DNA of 64,000 nt. It comes from Protopterus annectens. Lineage: Eukaryota; Chordata; Ceratodontiformes; Protopteridae. The notes under the pieces are model-generated. The model saw only the letters and a list, made by a program, of their open reading frames with translations. It was not told the origin of the DNA and did no database searches. Below, piece after piece: positions 34,820 to 46,495 of the stretch; positions within the stretch are counted from its first letter, which is position 1, and each line of letters begins with the position of its first letter. The stretch lies in the NCBI RefSeq assembly GCF_019279795.1, contig NC_056737.1, positions 1,196,433,741 through 1,196,497,740 on the forward strand, written 5' to 3'. The position numbers and the translations under genes were made by a program.

Positions 34820-36720
34820 AAACAAGGAAAGCTGGAGGTGGAATGCAGAAGTCCAGGAAGTTATCAAAAAAAGGAAGCAGTTCAGGAAAAAGTGGGATAC
34901 TGAAGCATGGAGAGAATGGAATGCCCTAGATTACTGGAGAATAAGTATACTGGTGCCAGATTACAAGAAAACAGGGGACATCCACAAATGTGGGCACTAC
35001 AGAGGTATCCATCTCCTTTCCCATTGCATGAAAGCTCTGGAGAGGGTGATTGATTTTTTTCTTCCTTCCTGCAAATTGTCATTACTAGCTCAGCCCTTGT
35101 GCCCTATCCACACTGAGTATTCCACCTACTCCATGCCCAACCCAGACTTATTCTGTTAATTGCTGGGGTCAATCATGGACCAAAGGCAACAGGGCTGGGC
35201 ATGTCTGAGCTTCCATCCAGGGGGTCTAACTAGGGACTACTCTGTTTCTTCCCCTCTCCTTTGTAGCTTTTGGGGTATGGTCCAAGTAGGCATGTGGCAC
35301 ACTGCCCAGCCTCCACAGCAGCTCATCCAGGCCCACTGCTACCTATTCTTAACATGCTTTCTTTGGAGATGTCCCCAAACTCGACTAGGGATCATTTTCA
35401 AGAGACACCCATGTACTGCCCACCTCCTGGGATGGTCACACCCATCCCTGCCTGCAGCACTGTCGGTTACCTGAGATGCTAATTGAATCTGGGTCACCTG
35501 ACTTGTAGTCAGGGCATTATCCCTCTACACCACTACTGTGGCTGCAGTAGGGTGACTGATAAATGAATAGGAAGATTAGTATAAAGTAAGATGTAAAATG
35601 ATCAGCTTGGATTCAGATCAGGATGAAGCACAACTGACCCCAACATTTGCAATGAGACAGATGTTGGAGAAGAACCTAGAGGTGAGGCAAGAGTCCAACC
35701 GTGCATTCTTAGGCATGGAGAAAGCATGTGACAATGTCCCAAGAAAGCTGATTTGGGCAGTTCTGTGCTGGTTCTAAGTCCTGGAAACATTGGTAGAATT
35801 AGTGTAGGCTACATTGCAAGACCCCAATGACTAAGGTACAAAGAGTGTTTGGTCTCATGGAGGGGTTGCCAATGGGAGTGGATGTATATCAGGGTTCAGC
35901 TCAAAGCCCACTGCTGTTCATACTGGTGATGGACTACATTAGCAAACAGGATAGAGGGGACAGATCAACAAGGTTGCCGTATGCAGACAATGTGTCATTA
36001 CAGGCAGACTCTGAACAAGAACTTCAGTCAAGAGTAGGCGAATGGAACGCAGAACTGAAGGCACATGGAATGAAGCTGAGTACAGATAAGACAGTTGTAA
36101 TGCCATAAAATGAGGGAAATCAGAAGAAATTAAAAATTGAGATAGAAGGGAAAATAGTGAAACAGGTTAACAGCTTCAAGTATCTGGAAGGAGTGACTGA
36201 AGAGAAGAAAGGCATACATGCGGAGGTAAAGTCTAGATCAGAGGGGCTGCAGCCAACTGTCACAGTGTGTGAGGGGTAGTATATGACAGAAGAATGCCAA
36301 CGAAGCTAAAAAGTAAGGGGTGCGACCAGTACTATTGTATGGTACAGATACCTGGGTAGTTAAGGCAGAGCAGTTGAGGAAGCTAGAGGTGATGGAAATA
36401 AAGTGCCAGAGATGGGTGTTAGTATGCACACTGTGAGACAGATAAAGAAATAAGGAAAGTAGAGCAGAAGTCCACATAGCTTCAATTGCAGAGAAGGTCA
36501 AAGATAACAGATTATGGTGGTTTGGGCACATGTGTAGATAATCTGGTGAAGAAAATGTTGACAGACAGGAAGAAGGCAAGTGGAAACAAAGGCATCCAGC
36601 AAAAAGGTGGAAAGATTGTCTGAGAGAATACCTGCGGCAGTCAGGCATGGCCATTGAAGATGGTTGTAGAGTGAAATTAACTGAGAGAGAGAGAGATGGT
36701 GGCAGTTAACACAACACCCT
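34820..36720 (+). pseudogene. RTE-like LINE remnant
   Basis: Plus strand, several frames. KTGDIHKCGHYRGIHLLSH and ALERVID (34970-35060) form the first RT box. FAMRQMLEKNLEV..FLGMEKACDNVPRKL (35650-35755) follows, with Lys-Ala-Cys-Asp where KAYD is expected. Then GVDVYQGSAQSPLLFILVMD (35876-35935), LPYADNVSLQADSE (35970-36010; ADN in place of ADD) and LWWFGHM..PAKRWKDCL (36510-36620). This motif series is typical of RTE-type LINEs. Both catalytic boxes are altered. An unrelated block at about 35060-35590 interrupts it. Confidence 0.75.
35055..35590 (-). repeat. Insertion with tRNA-like (SINE) end inside the RTE-like LINE
   Basis: The LINE protein breaks at 35060 and resumes near 35590. At the right edge, minus strand 35541-35478 has an A-box-like GTGGTGTAGAGG, a perfect 5-bp anticodon-type stem (CCTGA/TCAGG around CTACAAG) and a B-box-like CCCAGATTCAATT. 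Near-identical gggtgattgat (35046) and gggtgactgat (35551) could be an eroded duplication. The rest of the insert is not recognised. Confidence 0.5.
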
Positions 36721-36889
36721 GAACTCTTGTAGAAAATGGGCAAAGGATGTTGTTGATGATGATGATTTTCCAAAGATGTGCTGTGGGTCAATTTGCATTC
36801 CTGTATGTTTCCCATAAGAGTAGGTGTGTGAGACTGAATTTGTAAATCCTGTAATGGGGTTGTACTCTACTCTTGATGAATTTCTCTTG

Positions 36890-37390
36890 TCATGCATCCA
36901 GTGAGTACCCGGAATAGGTGCTGCATCTCCCATGACCCTGAATTGGGCACCTGGTGAGTACCAGAATTGGTACAGCATCTCCCATGACCCTGTATTGGGC
37001 ACCTAGTGAGTACCAGAATAGGTGTTGCCTCTCCCTTCACCTTGAATTGGGCACCCATTGAGTACCAGAATAGGTGCTGCCTCTTCCATGACCCTGAGCT
37101 GGGCATCTTGTGAGTACCAAAATAGGTGTTGCCTCTCCCATGACACTGAATTGAACACCCAATGAGTACCAGAATAGGTGTTGCCTCTCCAATGACTATG
37201 GATTGGGCACCCGATGAGTACCAGAATAATTTCTGCCTCTACCATGACCCTTAATTGGGCACCCGGTGAGTACCTGAATAATTGCAGCCTCTCCCATGAC
37301 CCTTAATTGGGCACCCAGTGAGTACCAGAATAATTGCAGCCTCTTCCATGACCCTGAATTGGGCATCCAGTGAGAACCAAAACTGGTGCT
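36890..37390. repeat. 52-bp minisatellite, about 9 units
   Basis: Units of 52-53 bp (gtgagtaccagaataggtg ... catgaccctgaattgggcac) start at 36901, 36954, 37006 and onward, with moderate divergence. Frames reading through it on the minus strand (GCPIQGHGRG-type repeats) are artefacts. Confidence 0.93.
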
Positions 37391-37429
37391 GGAAAACAGC
37401 CATTAGAATGCCAGAATACAAGAGTGGCC

Positions 37430-37596
37430 CATCCAAAGGCCTGGTAACTGAAGCCCCATTGGTATTTCTTCCCATATATGTAAAACTATGGATAATATTA
37501 TCCAAGACTTCAGTCTGGGCATTGAGAATCTGTTATCCCTGAACCTTCGTCAATTCAGCTGCTGTAAAGGCAGGTTCTGCTTCTTTAATGTTATTA
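37430..37596 (+). pseudogene. CR1-like LINE, left half split by PLE copy 2
   Basis: Plus strand: ICKTMDNII..NLLSLNLRQFSCCKGRFCFFNVI, corresponding to the upstream RT segment 'CKxxE..NLLSxNQFGFxKGRSCLLNL' of the CR1-like copies (compare 63115-63160). It breaks at 37596 and continues at 43008. Confidence 0.85.
37582..37596. repeat. 15-bp target-site duplication, left copy
   Basis: tctttaatgttatta occurs here and at 42994-43008. Removing everything between restores the CR1-like frame (FFNVI|NFFQKF), so it is a genuine insertion duplicate. Confidence 0.92.
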
Positions 37597-39398
37597 GGAA
37601 ATAAATCTGGAACCAAAGCAATAGGGTGCCACGTAATAAATCCACAGTAGTCACAGGAAGAGTTTAAAGAATTTAATTAAGCGCTTTTCGTCTGTGGTAT
37701 TACACAGACTTCTTCAGACAATACATTAAATAAAACAGGCAGCTTAAATACTACAGGAGTACTGGTTCTTGAGGTCATTAACCAATCGTGTAAACTTTTA
37801 GTAAAATTGCAGTTTAAAGATGTATACACAAGAAAATTCCTAAATCAGACACATTATATGTAATAAAAGCTAGATTAAATAATACAAATTTAATTAAGGC
37901 ATAAAACCATCGTTAATTAAATACCTATACTACCTAAAAAATGTTCATCAAACACAATAAGTCAGTGCAATATTGGTAGTTTAAAAACATAATTATCTAG
38001 CCAGGTTCTTAAGTTTAAGAAGGCTGCTAATAGAACAACCTTCATTAAGACCAGGTACAGCGTAGGCGTTTAATCTAATTTGCCAACGCAATTCTGATGC
38101 CTCTAAAAGTAAATGTAAAGGGGCTCCTCTGATAGTGTCATGTAGCTGTTCAATAACCATGTACTTAAACTGGTGGTCACTATACTGGATAATGTGCTTG
38201 GCAAGAGCATTTTCATCTTTAGCTTTACTGATGGCATACTGGTGTTCGTAGATCCGATCTCTTAATCTACGCTCAGTTTTGCCAACATAAAAACCTGTAC
38301 ATTTTTGACATAGAGCTAAGTAGACCACCATTTTAGAATTACAAGTACATCTGCATCGAATGTCATATCTAGTGTTGTTAATATCAAACCTATTTGTTTC
38401 AAAGATATGACGACATTGGTTACAGTTTTGGCATTTAAACATTCCGGGTATACGGGTGCTCCTCTGCTCAGGTTGTTCCAACAATCTTTTCATGTTTTTA
38501 CCCCTTCTATAAGAAACCTCTGGCCTATCGCCCAGTTTGTTCAAAATTACATTGTTGGAACGAAACAGGTTCCAGTTCTTAATAATAATATCCATAATAC
38601 ACCTGCTGCTCGGGCAGTATGTAAGGATTAGTTTTGTTTTATTGTAATGTAGTGAGCTGGTTTCACTTGAAAGTTCTAACCTGGGTTCGAAAACAACTGT
38701 GGCACTAGTATTCAATATAGGTTTGTACATTCCACTTAACCTTTTGTTTGTAACTTCATTAACCAGGTTGTTCAATAGATTTAACGAGTAACCTCTATGT
38801 ACAAACATGTTCTTAAGTGAGTTACACTCTTTAAGAAAATCATCATCCAAGCTAACCATTCGGCTGCTCGCACGAGCTGACCCTTAACAACTGACCTTTT
38901 TTGATAACTGGGGTGGCAACTACTAAAATGGAGGAATGAGTTGGAATATGTCGGCTTTCTGTATATGCTAGCCACGTATTTGTTAAGGAATACATTTTCA
39001 CCAACCATACATCTAAATAAGCTATTGCCTCTGTGTTAAAAGTCGAAGTAAACTGAAGAAAATCAGTAGAATTATTGAATTGTTCAAGCAGTAACAGACT
39101 ATCAGATTCCTCACCTTCTAGTAGGATGAAGATGTCATCTAGGTAACGGGTGTAGTACTTGATTTTAGACACTAGCATTGAATCATTATTCAATACATAC
39201 TCCCTTTCCCAGTACGACATCACAATATTGGCCAAGCTGGCTCATAGGCGACCCCATGGCCACCCCTGTTTTTTGGAGATAAAAATTTTCTCCCAATAAA
39301 AAGAAGTTATTGAATAAAATCAAATCCAAAAGTTCAATCACAAGGGATATTTCATGGGGTGGGGCGCCTTTGCTGTTAAGGAAGAAGGCTACCCAGTC
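37596..39398 (-). repeat. PLE copy 2 left inverted arm
   Basis: Reverse complement of 41163-42968. Differences by eye are a handful of substitutions (for example near 37766 and 38090) and single-base indels, mostly in homopolymers. Identity is near 99 percent. Confidence 0.93.
37672..37725 (-). ncRNA. Hammerhead-like motif, PLE copy 2 left arm
   Basis: Minus strand: CUGAAGA (37717-37711), a 7-bp helix II GUCUGUG/CACAGAC around UAAUAC, then GAAA and the self-complementary AAGCGCUU. The palindromic helix III without a loop resembles hammerheads thought to act as dimers. One extra A follows the first core box. Confidence 0.65.
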
Positions 39399-40442
39399 TA
39401 AAGCTGTCTGCAAGGGTATGCAAGTGTACAGATCCTTGACATCTATTGTCAAGAAATTATACTCTGTACAAAATGGAATTTTATTAATTTTTTCTAAAAA
39501 GGACCAAGAATCTTTACAGATTTGCTCTTCTTCCTTAAGATATTTTTGTAAAATTGTGTCGACCAGCTTGGCACAAGAATATGTAGGGGATCCACGCCCA
39601 TCGACCAATGGGCGCATAGGTGGATTGACTAGGTCCTTATGTATCTTGGGGATACCAAAGATACACGGGTACCTAGGAAACAAGGTGGTAAGGTATTTGT
39701 GTTGACCTTGGTTGAGCCTACCTTCAAGTAACATTTCATCTAAAGAACTCTTAATCTTACGGTATGCACAGTTAACCTCAGATTTTGAACTGATCGTATA
39801 TGCTTCATTTGTCAATAGATCTAACATTCTATCAAAGTAATCAATCTGGTCAAAAACTACAACCCCACCACCTTTGTCCGGTTTACAAATTCTCAAAGAA
39901 TGTAACTTAACAAATTCTAATAAGGCCATTTCAGCCTTCGCTAAGTCATTGGTACCTGTATATGAATGTAAATTGCTATGTCTTAAGTCAAGTTCACAAG
40001 TGTTCTCAAATGCTTGCATTAACGGATGCAAGGGTGAGAACAAAACACTCAGGTAGAACATCAGAGCTGGAAACATTTGGTTCAAACAACAGGTTAAAGT
40101 TCAATTTACGAGCAAACAACTTAATATCAATAATGGTATTGACTAGATCAAAATTCTGTTGAGGTACATAGGTATAGCCCTTAGATAACAGGTCGGCTAG
40201 TTCATCAGGGATCATCACATCGGAATAGCTGAAGATGTTAAAATCACCTAATTGATTGGTGGAAATAACCGGTCCTATTCTTTGGTTAGTAAAATGTACC
40301 AAGGACTCAACCTCATCTGCCGGTGGATTGTTGGTTGTAGGCAACGCTAAAGTCACACCTGGAGCCTCAGTAACTGCATAAACCGAGCTCTCAGTAGTGT
40401 CAGAGTCTAAAGGTAGAGCCAGGTGGTAATTAGTCCTGGTAT
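37993..40442 (-). pseudogene. PLE copy 2 ORF2: RT plus GIY-YIG endonuclease
   Basis: Minus strand. KPDKGGGVVVFD (about 39870), IFGIPKIHKDLVNPP (about 39650), FLTIDVKDLYTCIPL (about 39440), GVAMGSP (about 39260), YTRYLDDIFILL (about 39140), a Cys-rich linker CQNCNQCRHIF (about 38420) and MVVYLALCQKCTGFYVGKTER with RIYEH (38330-38240). Ends at 37993. Frameshifts: a small deletion after GVAMGSP (about 39240), a lost A near 39000 and a lost C near 38870. The inverted arm at 41163 is intact at these three points. The frame is open from the ORF1 overlap (about 40442) without an early ATG. Confidence 0.92.
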
Positions 40443-41162
40443 CTACTGCCTCTGAAAAGTCTGTTTCTGTGGCTTGCCTCTAGTAGGTTGCTGTAGGTTG
40501 TTCCTTTGCTTTGGGATTGCTCCCTGACGGTGAACATTGTAATAACCCTGTTGCTGACCCATAGTCGTGTTGTTGGAAACCTGATGTTGTCTCCGATTCA
40601 TTAATCTCTCACTTCTTCTGACCCCTTGGTCAACTAATGCATCCCCAAAAGTATCAAGGTCCCTGATGTTGTCAGATACAACTTCACCACCACAGTCTGT
40701 GGTGGAAGGAGGGTTACCACTATCCACATTAGAGTGCCAAGTTTGTGAAGGCGCAGGGGGTGGGTAAGCAACCCCTGATTGATACGCCTTCAAATCCCGC
40801 TCCAATTTCTTAATTTTGTTAAACTTTAATTTAGTCAGGTACTGGTCGATGCTACTAAAGCATCTGTTGTAGTCATACTTGTACCTGCTAAACTCCTCAT
40901 GAGTTTTGATAGCGTTATCCAACACCATAATTTCTTCATTAAGCTGTGTCACCCATAAGGAATAATGCTTGATCATTATTTTTAAAAGGTCCCGACCTTG
41001 TTGGTCGAATAAGTTAATCAGCTCTTTGTGAAAGTCTGAATTCAAAACTAACCCTGTCGGGTATTGAAAATGTCTTAAACCTTTAGGGATAACATTACAA
41101 GTTAAACATTCATTGAAATAAGATATTTCCAGTTTCAATTTTTTAAGTTTTAGCAAAAGTTT
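40443..41162 (-). CDS. PLE copy 2 ORF1 (function unknown)
   Basis: About 240 codons, 5' end lost at the head-to-head junction (41162/41163), so no native start is visible. The first third is Leu/Lys-rich and helical (KLLLKLKKLKLEISYFNEC), with a central basic helix (LTKLKFNKIKKLERDLKAY), then a disordered Pro/Ser/Gly part and an Arg/Gln/Asn-rich tail ending GKPQKQTFQRQ. A second, diverged version lies at 26089-26374. Upstream ORFs of this kind occur in several PLE groups and are presumed to bind RNA, but I see no diagnostic domain. It overlaps the open part of ORF2 in a different frame. Confidence 0.75.
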   Translation of the reverse strand, partial: KLLLKLKKLKLEISYFNECLTCNVIPKGLRHFQYPTGLVLNSDFHKELINLFDQQGRDLLKIMIKHYSLWVTQLNEEIMVLDNAIKTHEEFSRYKYDYNRCFSSIDQYLTKLKFNKIKKLERDLKAYQSGVAYPPPAPSQTWHSNVDSGNPPSTTDCGGEVVSDNIRDLDTFGDALVDQGVRRSERLMNRRQHQVSNNTTMGQQQGYYNVHRQGAIPKQRNNLQQPTRGKPQKQTFQRQ

Positions 41163-42571
41163 GACTGGGTAGCCTTCTTCCTTAACAGCAAAGGCGCCCC
41201 ACCCCATGAAATATCCCTTGTGATTGAACTTTTGGATTTGATTTTATTCAATAACTTCTTTTTATTGGGAGAAAATTTTTATCTCCAAAAAACAGGGGTG
41301 GCCATGGGGTCACCTTGCGGAGCCAGCTTGGCCAATATTGTGATGTCGTACTGGGAAAGGGAGTATGTATTGAATAATGATTCAATGCTAGTGTCTAAAA
41401 TCAAGTACTACACCCGTTACCTAGACGACATCTTCATCCTACTAGAAGGTGAGGAATCTGATAGTCTGTTACTGCTTGAACAATTCAATAATTCTACTGA
41501 TTTTCTTCAGTTTACTTCGACTTTTAACACAGAGGCAATAGCTTATTTAGATGTATGGTTGGTGAAAAATGTATTCCTTAACAAATACGTGGCTAGCATA
41601 TACAGAAAGCCGACATATTCCAACTCATTCCTCCATTTTAGTAGTTGCCACCCCAGTTATCAAAAAAGGTCAGTTGTTAAGGGTCAGCTCGTGCGAGCAG
41701 CCCGAATGGTTAGCTTGGATGATGATTTTCTTAAAGAGTGTAACTCACTTAAGAACATGTTTGTACATAGAGGTTACTCGTTAAATCTATTGAACAACCT
41801 GGTTAATGAAGTTACAAACAAAAGGTTAAGTGGAATGTACAAACCTATATTGAATACTAGTGCCACAGTTGTTTTCGAACCCAGGTTAGAACTTTCAAGT
41901 GAAACCAGCTCACTACATTACAATAAAACAAAACTAATCCTTACATACTGCCCGAGCAGCAGGTGTATTATGGATATTATTATTAAGAACTGGAACCTGT
42001 TTCGTTCCAACAATGTAATTTTGAACAAACTGGGCGATAGGCCAGAGGTTTCTTATAGAAGGGGTAAAACATGAAAAGATTGTTGGAACAACCTGAGCAG
42101 AGGAGCACCCGTATACCCGGAATGTTTAAATGCCAAAACTGTAACCAATGTCGTCATATCTTTGAAACAAATAGGTTTGATATTAACAACACTAGATATG
42201 ACATTCGATGCAGATGTACTTGTAATTCTAAAATGGTGGTCTACTTAGCTCTATGTCAAAAATGTACAGGTTTTTATGTTGGCAAAACTGAGCGTAGATT
42301 AAGAGATCGGATCTACGAACACCAGTATGCCATCAGTAAAGCTAAAGATGAAAATGCTCTTGCCAAGCACATTATCCAGTATAGTGACCACCAGTTTAAG
42401 TACATGGTTATTGAACAGCTACATGACACTATCAGAGGAGCCCCTTTACATTTACTTTTAGAGGCATCAGAATTGCATTGGCAAATTAGATTAAACGCCT
42501 ACGCTGTACCTGGTCTTAATGAAGGTTGTTCTATTAGCAGCCTTCTTAAACTTAAGAACCTGGCTAGATAA
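41163..42571 (+). pseudogene. PLE copy 2 inverted arm: partial RT plus GIY-YIG
   Basis: Starts within the RT (first codons equal the LDWVAFFLNSKGAPPHE region of the minus copy) and runs GVAMGSPCGASLANIVMSYW, YTRYLDDIFILL, the Cys-rich linker and GIY-YIG to TAG at 42571. A single frameshift near 42068 (one A fewer than the other arm in GTAAAAACATG) splits it. It lacks ORF1 and the N-terminal RT boxes, so it is not a functional gene by itself. Confidence 0.92.
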
Positions 42572-42839
42572 TTATGTTTTTAAACTACCAATATTGCACT
42601 GACTTATTGTGTTTGATGAACATTTTTTAGGTAGTATAGGTATTTAATTAACGATGGTTTTATGCCTTAATTAAATTTGTATTATTTAATCTAGCTTTTA
42701 TTACATATAATGTGTCTGATTTAGGAATTTTCTTGTGTATACATCTTTAAACTGCAATTTCACTAAAAGTTTACACGATTGGTTAATGACCTCAAGTACC
42801 AGTACTCCTGTAGTATTTAAGCTGCCTGTTTTATTTAAT

Positions 42840-42895
42840 GTATTGTCTGAAGAAGTCTGTGTAATACCACAGACGAAAAGCGCTTAATTAAATTC
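42840..42895 (+). ncRNA. Hammerhead-like motif, PLE copy 2 right arm
   Basis: Plus strand: CUGAAGA 42847-42853, helix II 42855-42861 with 42868-42874, GAAA 42875-42878, AAGCGCUU 42878-42885. Identical to the left-arm motif. Confidence 0.65.
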
Positions 42896-42993
42896 TTTAA
42901 ACTCTTCCTGTGACTACTGTGGATTTATTACGTGGCACCCTATTGCTTTGGTTCCAGATTTATTTCCTGGTTTGTGCTGTTTCATTTTATTGG

Positions 42994-43008
42994 TCTTTAA
43001 TGTTATTA
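42994..43008. repeat. 15-bp target-site duplication, right copy
   Basis: Same tctttaatgttatta as 37582-37596. Confidence 0.92.
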
Positions 43009-44232
43009 ATTTCTTTCAAAAATTCACTGGAGCAGTGCATAGTGGTCATGACGTACATACAGCATATACAGGTCTAGCTAAGGCCTTTGTCACTATTCCC
43101 TGTGCAGTCGTTATTGACAGACTTGTAAATCCGAATATAAATACTCATGTTGTATGACGGACAGCAAACTGGATGTCTGACAGAACCCATGTGGTTAGAA
43201 TTACAAGCACCACTACTAAAAGCAAAAATGGTACCAGTTGTGTACCACATAGTCAGTGTTGTGACCTCTCCTATTTCAGATCTTGTTCTTAGACCTTCAG
43301 GCCAACATTCCTGGCCTATGGTTAACTAAGCTTGCAGATGATTGCAAATTGGGTGTTGTAATATGATATTTCTCTGGCAATTGCTCCAACATGGTTTAGA
43401 CCATGTTACAAACTGTTGCAAAAACAATGGTCACAAATTAAATGTGAAACGAATGTAGTATAATTAATTTTTGTAAACAAAATATTTTCCCATACAATCA
43501 GACGTTGTTAGAGATCTAGGTACTCCTGTTGATAATTCATTATCATTTGACCATTATGTCTCCACAGTAGTTCTGAAAGCCTTCACTCTGGCTCTTCTAA
43601 TTTCCAAAGGCATCTCCACTAGATCCAAAGAGGACTTAATTCCCCATTGCATGTATCTCAACAGACCTATTACTGAATAAATTGGACATTTTGGTATTTG
43701 TCTGTACATATCACTCAGCATGAGAGGCTTCAGAGATTCATAGCTAAGAAGATTGATGGCCTCAAAAATCTTAGTTATCAAAATAGACTGACAACCCCTG
43801 CTCTGTACTCAGTTTTCTTATTTAATCTTTCATGGGGATTTGTGTTAAGGCTTTTGAGCCATAAAGATCCAATCTTTTTTGACCTCCCTCACAGAAGAGA
43901 TGGTTCTCATATACCTTAAATCTTCATCAACAGATAAGTAGAACATGTTGGCATGATAGTTTCATTTCCAAATGTATCCCCCACCCCAGAACAAACTTCC
44001 ACTCCATGTTAAGCAGAGTAGCACCCTCACTACCTTCAAGCCAAGCCTACATAATTGGACGGGCAGCCTCAGATTGTCCCCCATTTTATTCTGTGTTGCC
44101 CTCATTGAGGCTTGAAGGAAATTTGAATATGGTTTACTGTCCAGGCTTATAATGCTTGAAAGACTTATTGCCTAGTACTTACCCGTGAATCTATGAATGA
44201 ATGAATGAATGAATGAATGAATGAATGAAAAT
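43008..44232 (+). pseudogene. CR1-like LINE, right half, with (GAAT)n tail
   Basis: Continues from 37596: NFFQKFTGAVHSGHDVHTA, LAKAFVTIPC (first catalytic box; Val replaces Asp), a decayed QGSV region near 43250, WLTKLADDC (about 43325), then VRDLGTPVDN..FDHY (43505), KKIDGLKNLSYQNRL (43750) and further C-terminal sequence with several frames. The 3' UTR ends ctagtacttacccgtgaatctat followed by gaatg repeats (44186-44230). It provides the complete 3' end of the family. Confidence 0.85.
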
Positions 44233-44279
44233 AGATGACTTTAGGGGCTACACATAACTGCCCAGCATATCAACTGCAT

Positions 44280-44960
44280 GAGTCACAGCAGTACTTGATT
44301 ATAAAGGTGTGAAGCTTTATGGGGAAACAGTGTAACACCAGATGCATCAAACCACACCCTAGAAACTACTGGCAACCTTAAACTGACCAATGGGAGCACA
44401 CACAGCATGACAACAGGGAACCAGGAAATCTCTGAGATAAGGACATCCCAAGTTACATCTAGGCAGAAATACAAGTTGCCAAATAAAGAGTACAATAGGA
44501 AAATATAGAAACAGGATGAACCAACCACTGAGCATATAAGTATTAAGATGAAAATGAGGAATATGAAGCATTTACTGCTATAGTTATAAGTAATCAGGTT
44601 CCTTGTTAAGTGACCCAAGATAAAACACATTGCAGTTATTGAGACCTAAAGATATCAAACACTGGAGAATTACAAGATGCTTAGGAGAAATTAGGTGCTT
44701 CACTGTGTGATGTGTCTCACATGATAGGAGGAGGATTTAAACATAGTGACCATACCTCAGATTCGGTCCTGATGTATCAGTTGATCACTGAGATAACACC
44801 AAGCCAACAGACTTCTTAAACAACTGACAACCAATTACTCCCATAGATAACACAAGAGGGCAAAAGAAGACATGTACCCTCTCTAAGAGTGGTATGAACA
44901 GCTAAAACTTCAATCCAACACATTCTAAGCTGCAACTGATCACTTTTCAATGGAAGATGA
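44280..44960 (-). pseudogene. L2-type LINE, C-terminal part (degraded)
   Basis: The minus strand downstream of the 90-bp array retains scattered L2-type ORF2 resemblance, such as a YHVRHI-like and a LNNCNVFYLGS-like patch (compare R-L-D-Y-C-N). They are in the order expected after the YADD box. Similarity is weak. The assignment leans on the clear LINE segment at 48536-48917 on the other side of the array. Confidence 0.4.
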
Positions 44961-44984
44961 AAAGCATCAGGATCATCTTCAGTG

Positions 44985-46165
44985 GAAACGATGATGGATA
45001 GGATTTCCCAAGAGATGTAGAAGCAAAGCTATATATCATCTGCATGGCTGTGATAGCTCAGATGTTTCCTCCAATAAATGATGACTGATAGGATTTCCCA
45101 AGAGATGTAGAAGTAAAGCTATATATCATCTGCATGGCAGTGATGGCTCAGATATTTCCTTCAATAAATGATGATTGATAGGATTTCCTTAGAGATGCAG
45201 AAGTAAAGCTATATATCATCTGCATGGCGGTGATACCTCAGATGTTTCCTCCAATAAATGATGACTGATAGGATTTCCTTAGAGATGTAGAAGCAAAGCT
45301 ATATATCATCTGCATAGCTGTGATAGCTCAGATATTTCCTCCAATAAGTGATGACTGATAGCTTTACTTCTACATCTCTAGGGAATTCCTATCAGTCAAC
45401 ATTTATTGGAGGAAATGTCTGAGCTATCACCACCATGCAGATGATACATAGGATGTCCCAAGAGCTGTAGAAGTAAAGCTATCAGTCCTCAGTTATTGGA
45501 GGAAACGTCTGAGCATCACCGCCATGCAGATGATACATAAGATTCCTTAGAGATGTAGAAGTAAAGCTATGTATCATCTGCATGGCAGTGATAGCTCAGA
45601 TGTTTCCTCCAATAAATGATGATGGATAGGATTTCCCAAGAGATGTAGAAGTAAAGCTATATATCATCTGCATGGCAGTGATAGCTCAGATGTTTCCTCC
45701 AATAAATGATGACTGATAGGATTTCCTTAGAGATGTAGAAGTAAAGCTATATATCATCTGCATGGCAGTGATAGCACAGATGTTTCCTCCAATAAATGAT
45801 GACTGATAGGATTTCTTTAGAGATGTAGAAGTAAAGCTATATATCATCTGATTGCGGTTATAGCTCAGACATTTCCTCCAATAAATGATGACTGATAGGT
45901 TTTCCCCAAGAGCTGCAGAAGTAAAGCTATATATAATCTGCATGGCAGTGATAGCTCAGATGTTTCCTCCAATAAATGATGACTGATAGGTCTCCTTAGA
46001 GATGTAGAAGTAAAGCTATATATCATCTGAATGGCAGTGGTAGCTCAGACGTTTCCTCCAATAAATGATGACTGATAGCTTTACTTCTACAGCTCTTGGG
46101 AAAACCTATGTATCATCTGCGTGGCGGAGATAGCTCAGATGTTTCTTCCAATAAATGATGACTGA
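44985..46165 (-). repeat. 90-bp satellite derived from a LINE reverse-transcriptase box (left block)
   Basis: About 13 units of 90 bp (30 codons). Read on the minus strand a unit contains tttattggaggaaa followed by agctatcactgccatgcagatgat. In the next frame the latter is SYHCHADD, the L2-type equivalent of the YADD catalytic box. Some units are inverted (about 45358-45450, 45480-45540, 46075-46100). The array is split at 46165 by an L2-like LINE and resumes at 48090. Confidence 0.88.
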
Positions 46166-46495
46166 TAGGTTTATTTATTTTATTTATTTATTTGTTTATA
46201 TTTGTTGACCAGGAGTGTCCGACTGGACGTAAGTCCATTTTCAGCACATGCCCGGGCAGAAAAGCTCCACAGTTAAAATAAACAGACAGCAGTTATATCG
46301 GATTACATAGCGATTAACAATTTACATAGCAATTACTTACAACATATTTACAGATGAAAAACATAGTGCATCAGTAGACAACTAGAATCTTTATCTGTGA
46401 AGTACATAACAGACATTAACAAATGTTAAAATAAGAAGTTCCTGCTGTATAAGTACTAGGATTATGAGCATCTGAGCTTGCTATAATCAAGGTAG

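Larger units (their letters stand above)
37596..42968 (-). mobile_element. Penelope-like element copy 2, with inverted arms
   Basis: 5.37 kb. The minus strand holds ORF1 (41162-40443), ORF2 (40442-37993) and a 3' end at 37596. From 41163 to 42968 a second, 5'-truncated copy of the 3' half runs in the opposite orientation, forming arms of about 1.8 kb around a 1.76-kb centre. A 25-bp filler (42969-42993) separates the right arm from its target-site duplication. Penelope elements are known for terminal repeats in direct or inverted orientation ('pseudo-LTRs') and for duplications of this size. Confidence 0.93.
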
